From positions 1 through 50,721 of the forward strand of contig CAZXSA010000003.1 of NCBI GenBank assembly GCA_964642815.1: a stretch of DNA of 50,721 nt, written 5' to 3'. Shown one piece after another: positions 43,595 through 50,721 of this stretch (its first letter is position 1; every line of letters starts with the position of its first letter). The DNA comes from JAAYCU01 sp964642815 (GTDB lineage Bacteria > Planctomycetota > Phycisphaerae > UBA1845 > PWPN01). The notes under the pieces are model-generated. The model was not told where the DNA came from, did not search any database, and saw only the letters and a program-made list of their open reading frames with translations. A program made the position numbers and the translations under genes.

Positions 43595-45628
43595 TCAGCC
43601 TTTCGCTTCCTCGCGGGCTTTTTTAGCCGCCTCGGCGATCTGCTGCTGAAGGTTCGACGGCACCGTTTCATAGTGGGAGAATTCCATTGCGTAGGAACCC
43701 TGCCCACCGGTAATGCTCGACAAGCGCGAGTGATAGTCGGACATCTCCGAAAGCGGAACGCGACCGCGAATCACGCTGAGCCCGCCCGGCAGCATCTCCT
43801 GACCCTCCGGCCGACCGCGTCGCGAGGCCAAGTCGCCCTGGATATCACCCACGTTTTCGTTCGGCACGGTCACTTCCAAATGCACTATCGGCTCCAGTAG
43901 AACGGGTTTGCACTGGGCAAAGGCCTTCTTGAATGCCTCCCGCCCGGCAATCTGGAAGGCGATATCCTTGCTGTCCACCGGGTGCGTCTTGCCGTCCACC
44001 AGATGCACCTTCACATCCACCACCGGATAGCCGGCCAGGACGCCTTCCTTCATCTGGGATTGGACCCCCTTGTCCACGCTCGGGCGGAAGGCCTGATCGA
44101 TTGCCCCGCCGAAAATGTCGTCGATGAACTCGTAACCCTTGCCCCGTTCGTTCGGTTCCATGCTGATGATCACCCTACCGAACTGGCCGGCCCCGCCCGT
44201 CTGTTTCTTGTGCGTGTACTCCACGTCCTTCACGCTTCCCATGATCGTCTCACGGTAGGGGATCTTCGGCGGTTTGGTATCCACTTCGAGTTTGAAGTAT
44301 TGCACCATTCGCGACAGAATCGACCGCAAGTGCAGGTCGCCGATTCCATGAATGACCAGCTCGCCCGTTCCCGGATCCCGGTCGGCCAGGAAGCAGGGAT
44401 CCTCCTCGGTGAACTTGGCCAGCGCACCGCTCACCTTATCGCCGTCACTGCGACTCTTCGGCTCGATGGCCAACGCGAACATCGGGTGCGGGAACTTAGG
44501 CATGGGGATCGTTCCGAGGTCCGCATCAAGGCTCATCAAGTCGCCGATCTGGGTATCCAACTTGGCCAAAGCCACCAGGTCTCCGGCGATGCCTTCCTCG
44601 ATTTCCTGGTGATCGGCCCCCTGCAGGGCATACAACTGACCCGGGCGCTGCGTTTTACGCTGCTCACCGACATGAACCTGGGAATCCGACTTGATGCTCC
44701 CCGCATGAATCCGACAAACGGTATATTTGATGTTACTCTTGGGATCGGAAAATACCTTGAAGACCTGTCCGATGAATTTCCCTTTAACGTCCGGAACGAT
44801 CGGCGTTTCCTGCTCACCTTTGACCAGGCTTCGCTGCTTGCCTTCCAAGGGTGACGGGGCGTACCGGGCGATCACCTCGAGCAGTTCGCTGACGCCCACC
44901 TCGCCCCGCGCGTTGGTGAAGAGGATCGGCACGAATGTTCCACCCGCAATGGCCTTGCCCACGACGCCGGCCAGCTTACCAGCATCCACCGCGCCCTTTT
45001 CAAGGTACTCTTCCATCAAGGCTTCGTCCGCCTCCACTACCCGCTCGATCAGGGCGGTATGGGCATCGGCCACGCTGCCGAAGTCCGATTCCCCGTCGCT
45101 TTGAGCGAAGCAATCGATAACCTTACTACCCTTGCCCGCCGGGAGGTTCATCGCTTCGCATTCCTGTCCGAACAATTCCTGAATATTGCCGACCAATCCG
45201 CCCACGTCGCAATTGGCGTCGATCTTGTTGATCACGATCATCCGCCCCAGGCCATAATCCTTCGCCCGGTCCATCATCCGTCGTGTGTTCACCTCGATTC
45301 CCGCCGTCGCGGAAATCACGCAAATGGCCGTCTCCACTCCCGCCAATGAGGCGATGGCCGGTCCGATGAAATCCGGAGCCCCCGGAGTGTCCACGAGATT
45401 GATCTGTTTTCCCTGAAAGGCCACATGGGCCAGGGATGAATCAATTGAACAACCGCGACTCTTTTCCTCTTCCAGGAAATCCAAGTGACTGGTTTTGGCA
45501 TTGACATCCCCCAGTCGGTTGGTGACTCCGGTCACGTGCAGAATGGCCTCGGCCAATGAGGTCTTACCCGACGACTGATGGCCGACCAAGGTGATGTTAC
45601 GGATATCCGCGGTGGTATAACTGGGCAT
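43595..45628 (-). CDS. elongation factor G-like GTPase (EF-G paralogue)
   Basis: A 677-residue translation-factor GTPase. The G1 loop is GHQSSGKTSL, not the GHVDHGKTT or AHIDAGKTT of canonical EF-G. G2 is SRGCSIDSS, G3 is VDTPGAPDF and G4 is VINKID. Domain II, III, IV (VEYTHKKQTGGAGQFGRVII) and V (LEVTVPNENVGDIQGDLASRRG) are all present. These features fit the EF-G2/EF-G-like subgroup, whose members can act in ribosome recycling or stress translation. A canonical EF-G is expected elsewhere. The ATG at 45628 follows GGAGAG. Confidence 0.88.
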   Translation of the reverse strand: MPSYTTADIRNITLVGHQSSGKTSLAEAILHVTGVTNRLGDVNAKTSHLDFLEEEKSRGCSIDSSLAHVAFQGKQINLVDTPGAPDFIGPAIASLAGVETAICVISATAGIEVNTRRMMDRAKDYGLGRMIVINKIDANCDVGGLVGNIQELFGQECEAMNLPAGKGSKVIDCFAQSDGESDFGSVADAHTALIERVVEADEALMEEYLEKGAVDAGKLAGVVGKAIAGGTFVPILFTNARGEVGVSELLEVIARYAPSPLEGKQRSLVKGEQETPIVPDVKGKFIGQVFKVFSDPKSNIKYTVCRIHAGSIKSDSQVHVGEQRKTQRPGQLYALQGADHQEIEEGIAGDLVALAKLDTQIGDLMSLDADLGTIPMPKFPHPMFALAIEPKSRSDGDKVSGALAKFTEEDPCFLADRDPGTGELVIHGIGDLHLRSILSRMVQYFKLEVDTKPPKIPYRETIMGSVKDVEYTHKKQTGGAGQFGRVIISMEPNERGKGYEFIDDIFGGAIDQAFRPSVDKGVQSQMKEGVLAGYPVVDVKVHLVDGKTHPVDSKDIAFQIAGREAFKKAFAQCKPVLLEPIVHLEVTVPNENVGDIQGDLASRRGRPEGQEMLPGGLSVIRGRVPLSEMSDYHSRLSSITGGQGSYAMEFSHYETVPSNLQQQIAEAAKKAREEAKG

Positions 45629-46070
45629 CTGACTCTCCAAAACTGGTTTTGAGCGCATCCTTGAACCATCTGGTACACTCCCGGTTTCATCCGAGCACCG
45701 GCCGGGGCTCTTGCCAAGGGGTTTTTCAGGTTTTCAGGATGCCCTCGAATTCCTCACTCCGCCGGGAAACCGGCTATCAAGACACATGGAAAATGGGGCC
45801 GCCGTCGACCCCTTTCAATCAAACCCGGTTATTGTAATAAATTTCGACCTTCCGACAAGCTCCCGGCCGCTATGATAATCCGCCTGAAAAACCTGAAAAA
45901 AGGAAGCCCAGTCGCTTGGATGCAGGTAAAACCCGGGCAGGCCTGTTCATTGCATGATTTTCCGTATAAAATCACCCGGAAATCCGGTTGCCGGACGCCT
46001 TTGGTGGGGTACAGGCTCCCCGGCAGTGCAATAGGCCGCGGCCCCCCGCCTTTTTTGACAAGGAGAGCGG
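45629..46070. other. 442-base intergenic region
   Basis: No gene is recognised. An open frame at 45872 begins without a ribosome binding site and lacks homology I know. A GC-rich block with a T run (46036-46056) lies just upstream of the next gene and could be a weak terminator. Confidence 0.45.
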
Positions 46071-46841
46071 ATGACGATGCCTACCAAAACTCCCAATTTC
46101 TGGAACCGTTTTATTTCTCGATTGAAGGGGCAGGCACCGCATGGTCAAGGCCGATCCGACCTGCCGGATATCGGCGACGACGGCTTGCTGGCCGAGCCCG
46201 CCGAATTCTTTGACGAAAACGCCGCCGAGACCGGTGATCGGGCGGCCAAACCCCTTTCCCGCTGGCGAAGGGATCAGGCGATTGCCCGTCTCCAGGAAGG
46301 CTACGAGCGGGTCTCCCGGCTCATTGAGGACATCCAGAGCCACATGGCCCAGCAAGGCGAACGCAGTGACCGAATGTGCGCGGCCATCGAGCAGCTCAAT
46401 CGTTCTCTGGCCGACCTGCCCGCCGTCACCCGCCAGCAGCACCAAACCCTCGAATCCATCGCCGGACAGCTCCAGGCTAACCATGCCCGCACGCAGCAGC
46501 TAAGCGAGTCGCTCTCCGACCTGCCCCGGCTGACCAAAACCCAGTCCGAAACCCTGGCCGGTATCGGACGACAGCTTGAAATGACCGGCGAGCAAAACCT
46601 TGTCACCTCCCAGAATATGGAAAAAATCGGCCAGGCCATCAAAGGTCTTGGCGATACGAATGAACGACAGTCGCAGGTACTTCACGAAATGAACAACAAG
46701 GCCGACGAAAAAACAGCCTTGCTCAACGATCTGATTCTCCGCCAGAATCGGCGATTCATCATGCTCTTCGTGGTTACTATCCTACTCGCGGTCGCGGCGG
46801 TCGGAGCCGTTATCGTCGGGATCATGTTGCGTCAGGCATAG
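46071..46841 (+). CDS. coiled-coil protein with C-terminal membrane helix
   Basis: A 256-residue protein of unknown function. Residues about 70-215 are largely helical and rich in Q, E, L and A, with heptad-like spacing (QEGYERVSRLIEDIQSHMAQQ, LESIAGQLQANHARTQQLSE), so a long coiled coil is likely. The final segment (FIMLFVVTILLAVAAVGAVIVGIM) is one membrane helix close to the C-terminus, leaving a short external tail. It is a tail-anchored coiled coil facing the cytoplasm. The ATG at 46071 follows AAGGAG by 5 bases. Confidence 0.75.
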   Translation: MTMPTKTPNFWNRFISRLKGQAPHGQGRSDLPDIGDDGLLAEPAEFFDENAAETGDRAAKPLSRWRRDQAIARLQEGYERVSRLIEDIQSHMAQQGERSDRMCAAIEQLNRSLADLPAVTRQQHQTLESIAGQLQANHARTQQLSESLSDLPRLTKTQSETLAGIGRQLEMTGEQNLVTSQNMEKIGQAIKGLGDTNERQSQVLHEMNNKADEKTALLNDLILRQNRRFIMLFVVTILLAVAAVGAVIVGIMLRQA

Positions 46842-46913
46842 CAAAATAGCGGTATTGACCGACGGCATAAGAATTTCGTGTCTCCGCCTGCCCGGCGAAT
46901 GGATAATCGCTAT

Positions 46914-47792
46914 TCATGGATTTTTCTTCCGTGCCAGAACGAACAATGTCAAAGCAAATAACTGCAGAAAGATGCTAAAAAGGAATTTTTGAATACCGGA
47001 CAGCATATCCAGCCCATTCCCTCCGCGAATCATCGAAAAAACGGCCCAGATAAAGGCCACCAGGGCCAGCATCTGGGTAATCGCGCCGGCTAATTGGGTC
47101 AGCGAAAAATCCTCCGCCTTTGCTCGCCGCTCCGCCGTTCGCAGAAAGTTCAGAATCTCCCGAAGCAGGTCCGGCGTCTCCGCGTTTTTCTCGGATTCCA
47201 CCATGGTTATTTTCTCCTGGGATTGTTTCTGAGGCGAATATTTAAGCACGATCTCAACGGCGTCCGCCAATGAGGTGGCCACGAAGTCGACTTCTCGGCT
47301 TTTTATCGTCGGCCCCGGAGTATTGGCCAGAAGAATTGTCCGGCAACCCGCCGCCCGACCCGCCTCGGCGTCCCGCAAGGAATTGCCGATCGACCATGAG
47401 GCCGTCAGATCGATCTTTCTTTCCAGCGATGCCTGGATCAGCATCCCGGGTTTGGGTTTTCGCAAATCGCTATCCCTGCGGTATTCGGCCACCGCCGCTT
47501 CCGGACCATCCAGGTAAGGGCAGTAATAAATCGCGTCGATCCGTGCTCCGGCCTCGGCGAATAGTTGCTCCATGCGGGCATGGATTTCCTTTAGTCGTCC
47601 CTCGTCCAGCAGACCACGGGCAATACCCGATTGGTTAGTGACCACCACATTTTCAAATCCCGCCTCCGCCAATCGCCGCAGCGCTTCCGCCGCCCCCGGC
47701 AGCAGTTCAACATGGTCCGGATCGTTCAAATAGCCCGGATCCTCGATCAATGTCCCATCCCGATCCCAGAATACCGCTGCTGTTGACATCAT
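46914..47792 (-). CDS. GmhB-like HAD phosphatase fused to a C-terminal membrane domain
   Basis: A 292-residue protein. Residues 1-185 are a HAD phosphatase like D-glycero-D-manno-heptose 1,7-bisphosphate phosphatase: DRDGTLIEDPGYL, VVVTNQSGIARGLLDEGRL, DAIYYCPYLDG, DLRKPKPGML and IGNSLRDAEAG. The zinc-site cysteines and histidine after YYCP are mostly lost, and the last HAD motif has GN where GD is usual. Residues about 196-292 add a charged helix and two membrane helices (ALVAFIWAVFSM, FLFSIFLQLFALTLFVLA). AGGAGA 9 bases before an in-frame ATG at 47204 could start the tail alone. Confidence 0.8.
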   Translation of the reverse strand: MMSTAAVFWDRDGTLIEDPGYLNDPDHVELLPGAAEALRRLAEAGFENVVVTNQSGIARGLLDEGRLKEIHARMEQLFAEAGARIDAIYYCPYLDGPEAAVAEYRRDSDLRKPKPGMLIQASLERKIDLTASWSIGNSLRDAEAGRAAGCRTILLANTPGPTIKSREVDFVATSLADAVEIVLKYSPQKQSQEKITMVESEKNAETPDLLREILNFLRTAERRAKAEDFSLTQLAGAITQMLALVAFIWAVFSMIRGGNGLDMLSGIQKFLFSIFLQLFALTLFVLARKKNP

Positions 47793-47876
47793 CGCCACCG
47801 TTCCATTCTTTATAACAGGTTCAGGTGCTAATACCTGCTGAAACTAGCGGACAAGTATAACGCAACCAACAACTGA

Positions 47877-48089
47877 CTATTCACGCTTCTGTCTGAGTGC
47901 CGGCCAATCCGCGAAGGCCAGGTAAAATATCATGACCATATTGATCACGGGAACCAGCATTAACAATGCTAGTGCCCCTGGAAATCCCGCCTTCGAAAAA
48001 ATCATCCAGAACGGTAGAATAACTACCGTTGCTAAAATGGCCATAAACAACAACTCAGTTCCTCCAGGCATTGAAATGAACGCTGGCAT
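47877..48089 (-). CDS. small membrane protein
   Basis: A 70-residue protein with two hydrophobic helices (ELLFMAILATVVILPFWMIF and FPGALALLMLVPVINMVMIF) joined by a SKAG turn and ending in a polar WPALRQKRE tail. I recall similar small two-helix proteins in many bacteria but cannot name a function. The start is ATG 48089 with GGGAGA upstream. Confidence 0.7.
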   Translation of the reverse strand: MPAFISMPGGTELLFMAILATVVILPFWMIFSKAGFPGALALLMLVPVINMVMIFYLAFADWPALRQKRE

Positions 48090-48124
48090 TGTTTCTCCCT
48101 TTGGTTTTTTAAACTACAGTTATC

Positions 48125-49315
48125 CTACAAGGCAATTTCGATCATCTTAACCACCGCGTAACGCTCCAAGTATTCCGGCCGAACCTCGATTCCCCAACCC
48201 AAATCCGCCAAAGGCCGCACCTTCCCCCCACACCCGAACTGCACCGGCCGATCCACGATATCGCCGGCCAACAGGAACCGTCCGTAACTTCCCTCCGCGA
48301 AAAGAACCTGGGGCACGTTTTCCAGAAACCGCCTACCGGCCGCCGACAAAATGCTCGTTTCCCCCACCATGCAGCCCAACTGATAATCGAGGTTGTTTTT
48401 CATCGCCAGATGGGCCAGCTTCAGGGCCGTCAACAAGCCGCCGTTTTTGCTGATTCGGATATTAAATACATCCACCGCATCCGTATCAATCAGCCGTTGC
48501 CCATCAACAAGGGTCACCAGCGACTCATCTACCATCACGTCGAACGGGATCGCTTTTCGGAGTGCGGGTAATTGCTCATCATGGTCCGCCGGCAGAGGCT
48601 GTTCCACGCATCGAATCGGCAAATCCTTCACTGCCTGCAACACCTCGACCGCCCGCTCCAGCGTCCAAGCCCCATTGGCATCCAGCCGTAAAGTCGTCGT
48701 TCGGCCCAGTGTGCGGCCCAAACTCTGGGCCGTTGTACGAATCCGTTCCACGTCATCCTCAAAACCCACCTTGAGCTTGAAGTCCCGCAATCCGAACCAA
48801 CGCATTTTTCGTACCGATGAACGTAATCGCCCCACCTCATCCGCCGAAAGTACACCGCTGTACCGCACCGATTCAACACTGCCTGGTGGTCCCAACCCAG
48901 CCAATCCCAGCCAGCCGATGGCCTCGCCAAGCGACCGCCCAAAATGGCGGCTGTAGGCGTCCAGCAAGGCCAGTTCCACCGCCGCCCGCGCCGCCGGCAT
49001 CCTGCGGCCTTCCCGATCGACCGTTGGTAACTGCTCGATCATCTCCAGAGCTTCGGCAAATAGATGGGGGTGATATTCCAGCAGCACATTCGGCATCAAA
49101 TTCCGAATGTTCGCCACCACGGTTTCGGCCGTCTCGCCGGTCACGTAATCCCGGGCCAAAGCCTCACCATAGCCAACCGTATGGTCCGCCAACTCAACTT
49201 GGACCACTACCGGGTCCGCCATGCGGCGGACATGAGCGGCATGGCTAAACGCCTTGCGCAAAGGTATCGCTAACGGGAAAATCCGCACAAAAGCAATCTG
49301 AGACAGCCCATTCAT
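48125..49315 (-). CDS. enolase-superfamily protein (MLE/dipeptide epimerase-like)
   Basis: A 396-residue protein of the muconate-lactonizing/dipeptide-epimerase subgroup. The N-terminal capping domain has GYGEALARDYVTGET. The barrel carries the catalytic KLKVG (first lysine), metal ligands in RLDANGAW (D), VEQPL (E) and VDESL (D), and the second lysine in RISKNGGL. Family members epimerise L-Ala-D/L-Glu and other dipeptides or catalyse related reactions; the specificity is not evident. The ATG at 49315 has a GGGG-like site upstream. Confidence 0.88.
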   Translation of the reverse strand: MNGLSQIAFVRIFPLAIPLRKAFSHAAHVRRMADPVVVQVELADHTVGYGEALARDYVTGETAETVVANIRNLMPNVLLEYHPHLFAEALEMIEQLPTVDREGRRMPAARAAVELALLDAYSRHFGRSLGEAIGWLGLAGLGPPGSVESVRYSGVLSADEVGRLRSSVRKMRWFGLRDFKLKVGFEDDVERIRTTAQSLGRTLGRTTTLRLDANGAWTLERAVEVLQAVKDLPIRCVEQPLPADHDEQLPALRKAIPFDVMVDESLVTLVDGQRLIDTDAVDVFNIRISKNGGLLTALKLAHLAMKNNLDYQLGCMVGETSILSAAGRRFLENVPQVLFAEGSYGRFLLAGDIVDRPVQFGCGGKVRPLADLGWGIEVRPEYLERYAVVKMIEIAL

Positions 49316-49451
49316 GCCCCTGCATGGTAGAGCACCGGGCAAATAAACGCCAGTTATCGGAAGTTGCCCGTTCCCCCTGGCCTTCCATACGCAGGATGCC
49401 CGAATCCAGTGATTCACCCCCCTGTCAAATGCCGATAAATACAGACTGTAG

Positions 49452-49537
49452 GGCGGGCTATTGCCCGCCTCTGGACTTTGGCAGTTTGCGGTAAGGGTGG
49501 GCTATTGCCCGCCAAGGGCAGGGCTAACGTCCGCCAG
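49452..49537. repeat. tandem hairpins GGCGGGC-TATT-GCCCGCC
   Basis: Two near-identical hairpins (49452-49469 and 49496-49513) with a TATT loop, the second having one G-T pair, and a third decayed copy at 49517-49537. They lie between the enolase-like and queC-like genes, which are divergent here. They have no T run and are not terminators. Confidence 0.75.
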
Positions 49538-49569
49538 CTACAGGGCCATCGAATCTCGGAGCCAATCGA

Positions 49570-50271
49570 ATGGACAGGGCCGTCATCCTGGTCAGCGGAG
49601 GCCTCAATAGCGCGGTCGCGGCCGCCGTCGCCCGCGAGCAATACGAACCCGCCTGGCTGCATGTCGCTTGGGGCCATCGAGCCGCCGATCGCGAATTGGT
49701 TGCCTTTGAAATGCTTGCCGCCGAGGCCGGTGTGCAGAAAACTATTGTCGCGGAATTGGCCGCCCTGACCACTTTCGGGGGCAACGCCCGGGTCAGCAAA
49801 CGCCTGCCGATGGAAGATGCCGCCGCCCTGGGTCGGGAGACACCCGCAACTTTTGCGTTCGGCCTACTCCCCTCGATGCTCAGCCTGGCCGCCGCCTGGG
49901 CTGGGTCTATCGGCGCCAAGCACATTATCATAGGAATAAGCGAAAACCACGGTATCCCCGGCCCGCTTATCTCTGAATTATACCCGGACTACCGCCGTGA
50001 ATTCCTGCAGACCTTTAACCTCATGCTCGAATACGCCAAGCCCACCGGCCGCGAATTGCTTGTCGAAGCCCCCCTTATCGAACTGACCCGCGCCGAGGTC
50101 ATTCGTCTGGGCCAGCAGCTCAAGGTTCCTTTCGAGAAAACCTGGAGCTGCTATCGCGAGGCCGAAAAACCCTGTAACCGCTGCCTCCCCTGCTTCTCCC
50201 GCGTTACCGGCTTCCTCCGCGTCGGCATCCCTGATCCACTCCTTACCCAAGAAACCGCCGCCGCCCGCTGA
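49570..50271 (+). CDS. queC: 7-cyano-7-deazaguanine synthase-like protein (QueC)
   Basis: A 233-residue PP-loop ATPase of the QueC family, expected to make preQ0 from carboxydeazaguanine and ammonia, for queuosine or deazapurine synthesis. The PP-loop is SGGLNSA, where the usual aspartate of SGGxDS is asparagine. GAKHIIIGISENHG follows. The four zinc cysteines are in WSCYREAEKPCNRCLPC. The asparagine may weaken or alter activity. No other queuosine gene lies within the window. The ATG has GGAG about 9 bases upstream. Confidence 0.85.
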   Translation: MDRAVILVSGGLNSAVAAAVAREQYEPAWLHVAWGHRAADRELVAFEMLAAEAGVQKTIVAELAALTTFGGNARVSKRLPMEDAAALGRETPATFAFGLLPSMLSLAAAWAGSIGAKHIIIGISENHGIPGPLISELYPDYRREFLQTFNLMLEYAKPTGRELLVEAPLIELTRAEVIRLGQQLKVPFEKTWSCYREAEKPCNRCLPCFSRVTGFLRVGIPDPLLTQETAAAR

Positions 50272-50648
50272 GCGGGGATTCGGAACCTGACACCCGCTTC
50301 CTTCTTTGGTTCGATTGTTTACCGATCCGCAGGTGGTTGGGCACATCCGCAAAAAGGTGGGCTGAGGGTTTGGTTGGGACTATTGGTATTATGCTGGGCA
50401 GTCATAAAACACGGGCAAACCCTGGTCCCACCGTGGTGTGACCAGGGCCTGCACATGCCTCCCTGCCTTGTCGTGCCACAGCGCGAAAAAGTCCTGCCCA
50501 TGCCACCATGCAACTAAAGTTTAGATGCGACCTGAGTGTTTTTTCTCAACAAACCACAGGCGACTTACGGCCTGTCCTGCGATAAAATGCCTCCTTGGCG
50601 AGAACCGATTTCGCCCGTAAATATAGTATCCGTAACCGAGGTTCTGCC
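50272..50648. other. intergenic region with a GGGCAAA-family element
   Basis: No gene is seen. The region contains the hairpin element at 50411-50459 and a second partial copy of its end, CCTGCCCATGCCACC, at about 50494-50509. Confidence 0.6.
50411..50459 (+). repeat. GGGCAAA-family hairpin element
   Basis: ACGGGCAAACCCTGGTC, then a short loop, then GACCAGGGCCTGCACATGCC; CCCTGGTC (50420-50427) pairs with GACCAGGG (50440-50447). It matches, in order, the minus-strand element at 5192-5243, including both flanks of the hairpin. Confidence 0.7.
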
Positions 50649-50721
50649 TTGCGCGAATTGAGTAAGCATCCGTTCCGTCGCATCCTGATTATCAAGCCGA
50701 GTTCGTTCGGTGACGTGATCC
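50649..50721 (+). CDS. family 9 glycosyltransferase, LPS heptosyltransferase-like (3' end outside window)
   Basis: Only 24 residues are visible, MRELSKHPFRRILIIKPSSFGDVI. The RILIIKPSSFGDVI stretch is the characteristic N-terminal strand-loop of lipopolysaccharide heptosyltransferases (RILIIxxxxxGDxI). The start is a TTG at 50649, with CGAGG about 7 bases upstream. A heptose-type enzyme fits the GmhB-like phosphatase 3 kb upstream. The family assignment rests on this short segment only. Confidence 0.75.
   Translation, partial: MRELSKHPFRRILIIKPSSFGDVI

Noticed and set aside
45872..46213. Plus-strand 113-codon open frame upstream of the coiled-coil gene
   Set aside because: No ribosome binding site; it overlaps the start of the real gene in another frame.

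Overview
The window reads as chromosomal DNA of a planctomycete, most likely of the Phycisphaerae type. The signs are prepilin-type proteins with an FTLIE leader and an H-X9-DG C-terminal motif, a PEP-CTERM surface protein, a dockerin-like EF-hand pair, an S1 sulfatase, Tat- or lipoprotein-targeted TIM-barrel proteins, and a translated 27-bp PARSASKG-type tandem repeat. Genes lie on both strands in short operons. I found no phage, insertion sequence, CRISPR array, rRNA or tRNA. All family assignments come from reading motifs by eye, without any database search.

Layout. 1-4.5 kb: a partial dxr (isoprenoid synthesis), then on the opposite strand a promoter, a cobalamin riboswitch and an intrinsic terminator leading into three surface or export genes: a PEP-CTERM protein with a DUF4430/transcobalamin-like domain, a secreted dockerin-like protein and an H-X9-DG pseudopilin. 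4.5-8.4 kb: thioredoxin-like protein, ASCH protein, a receiver-XRE regulator, rsfS, a repeat-rich gap and bacteriohemerythrin. 8.4-14.4 kb: a pncA-nadE-PLP enzyme operon, then a TIM-barrel epimerase-like gene and xylA. 14.6-16.3 kb: an AT-richer patch with a membrane protein, a DUF1858-like redox protein and a small unknown gene. 16.5-24.6 kb: LOG-family protein and HtrA protease, rsmE-tsaD, an acidic membrane-anchored protein, a NarL-type regulator, and murQ with a glycosyltransferase.

24.6-27.9 kb: a damaged BrnT-type toxin with an HTH-bearing antitoxin, then glmS. 27.9-33.3 kb: sulfatase, a zinc-ribbon membrane protein and an operon of three TIM-barrel proteins (cytosolic, lipoprotein, Tat-exported). 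33.8-41.9 kb: a conserved-looking unknown, a radical SAM protein, thymidine kinase, a small S/Q-rich protein, an EF-hand secreted protein, CBS-domain, HDAC-like and inositol-phosphatase-like proteins, and a cold-shock protein. 42.2-50.7 kb: a squalene-cyclase-like repeat protein, an EF-G paralogue, a coiled-coil membrane protein, a GmhB-like phosphatase fused to a membrane tail, an enolase-superfamily enzyme, a QueC-like protein and the start of a family 9 glycosyltransferase (LPS heptose type).

The strongest candidate for a little-described system is the cobalamin-riboswitch locus at 1.2-4.5 kb. It looks like a B12-repressed, envelope-displayed cobalamin capture module made from planctomycete surface-anchoring parts. 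Other points of interest are several families of intergenic hairpins, the repeat that has invaded a prepilin leader, the split toxin gene, and the phosphatase-membrane fusion that keeps an internal ribosome binding site.
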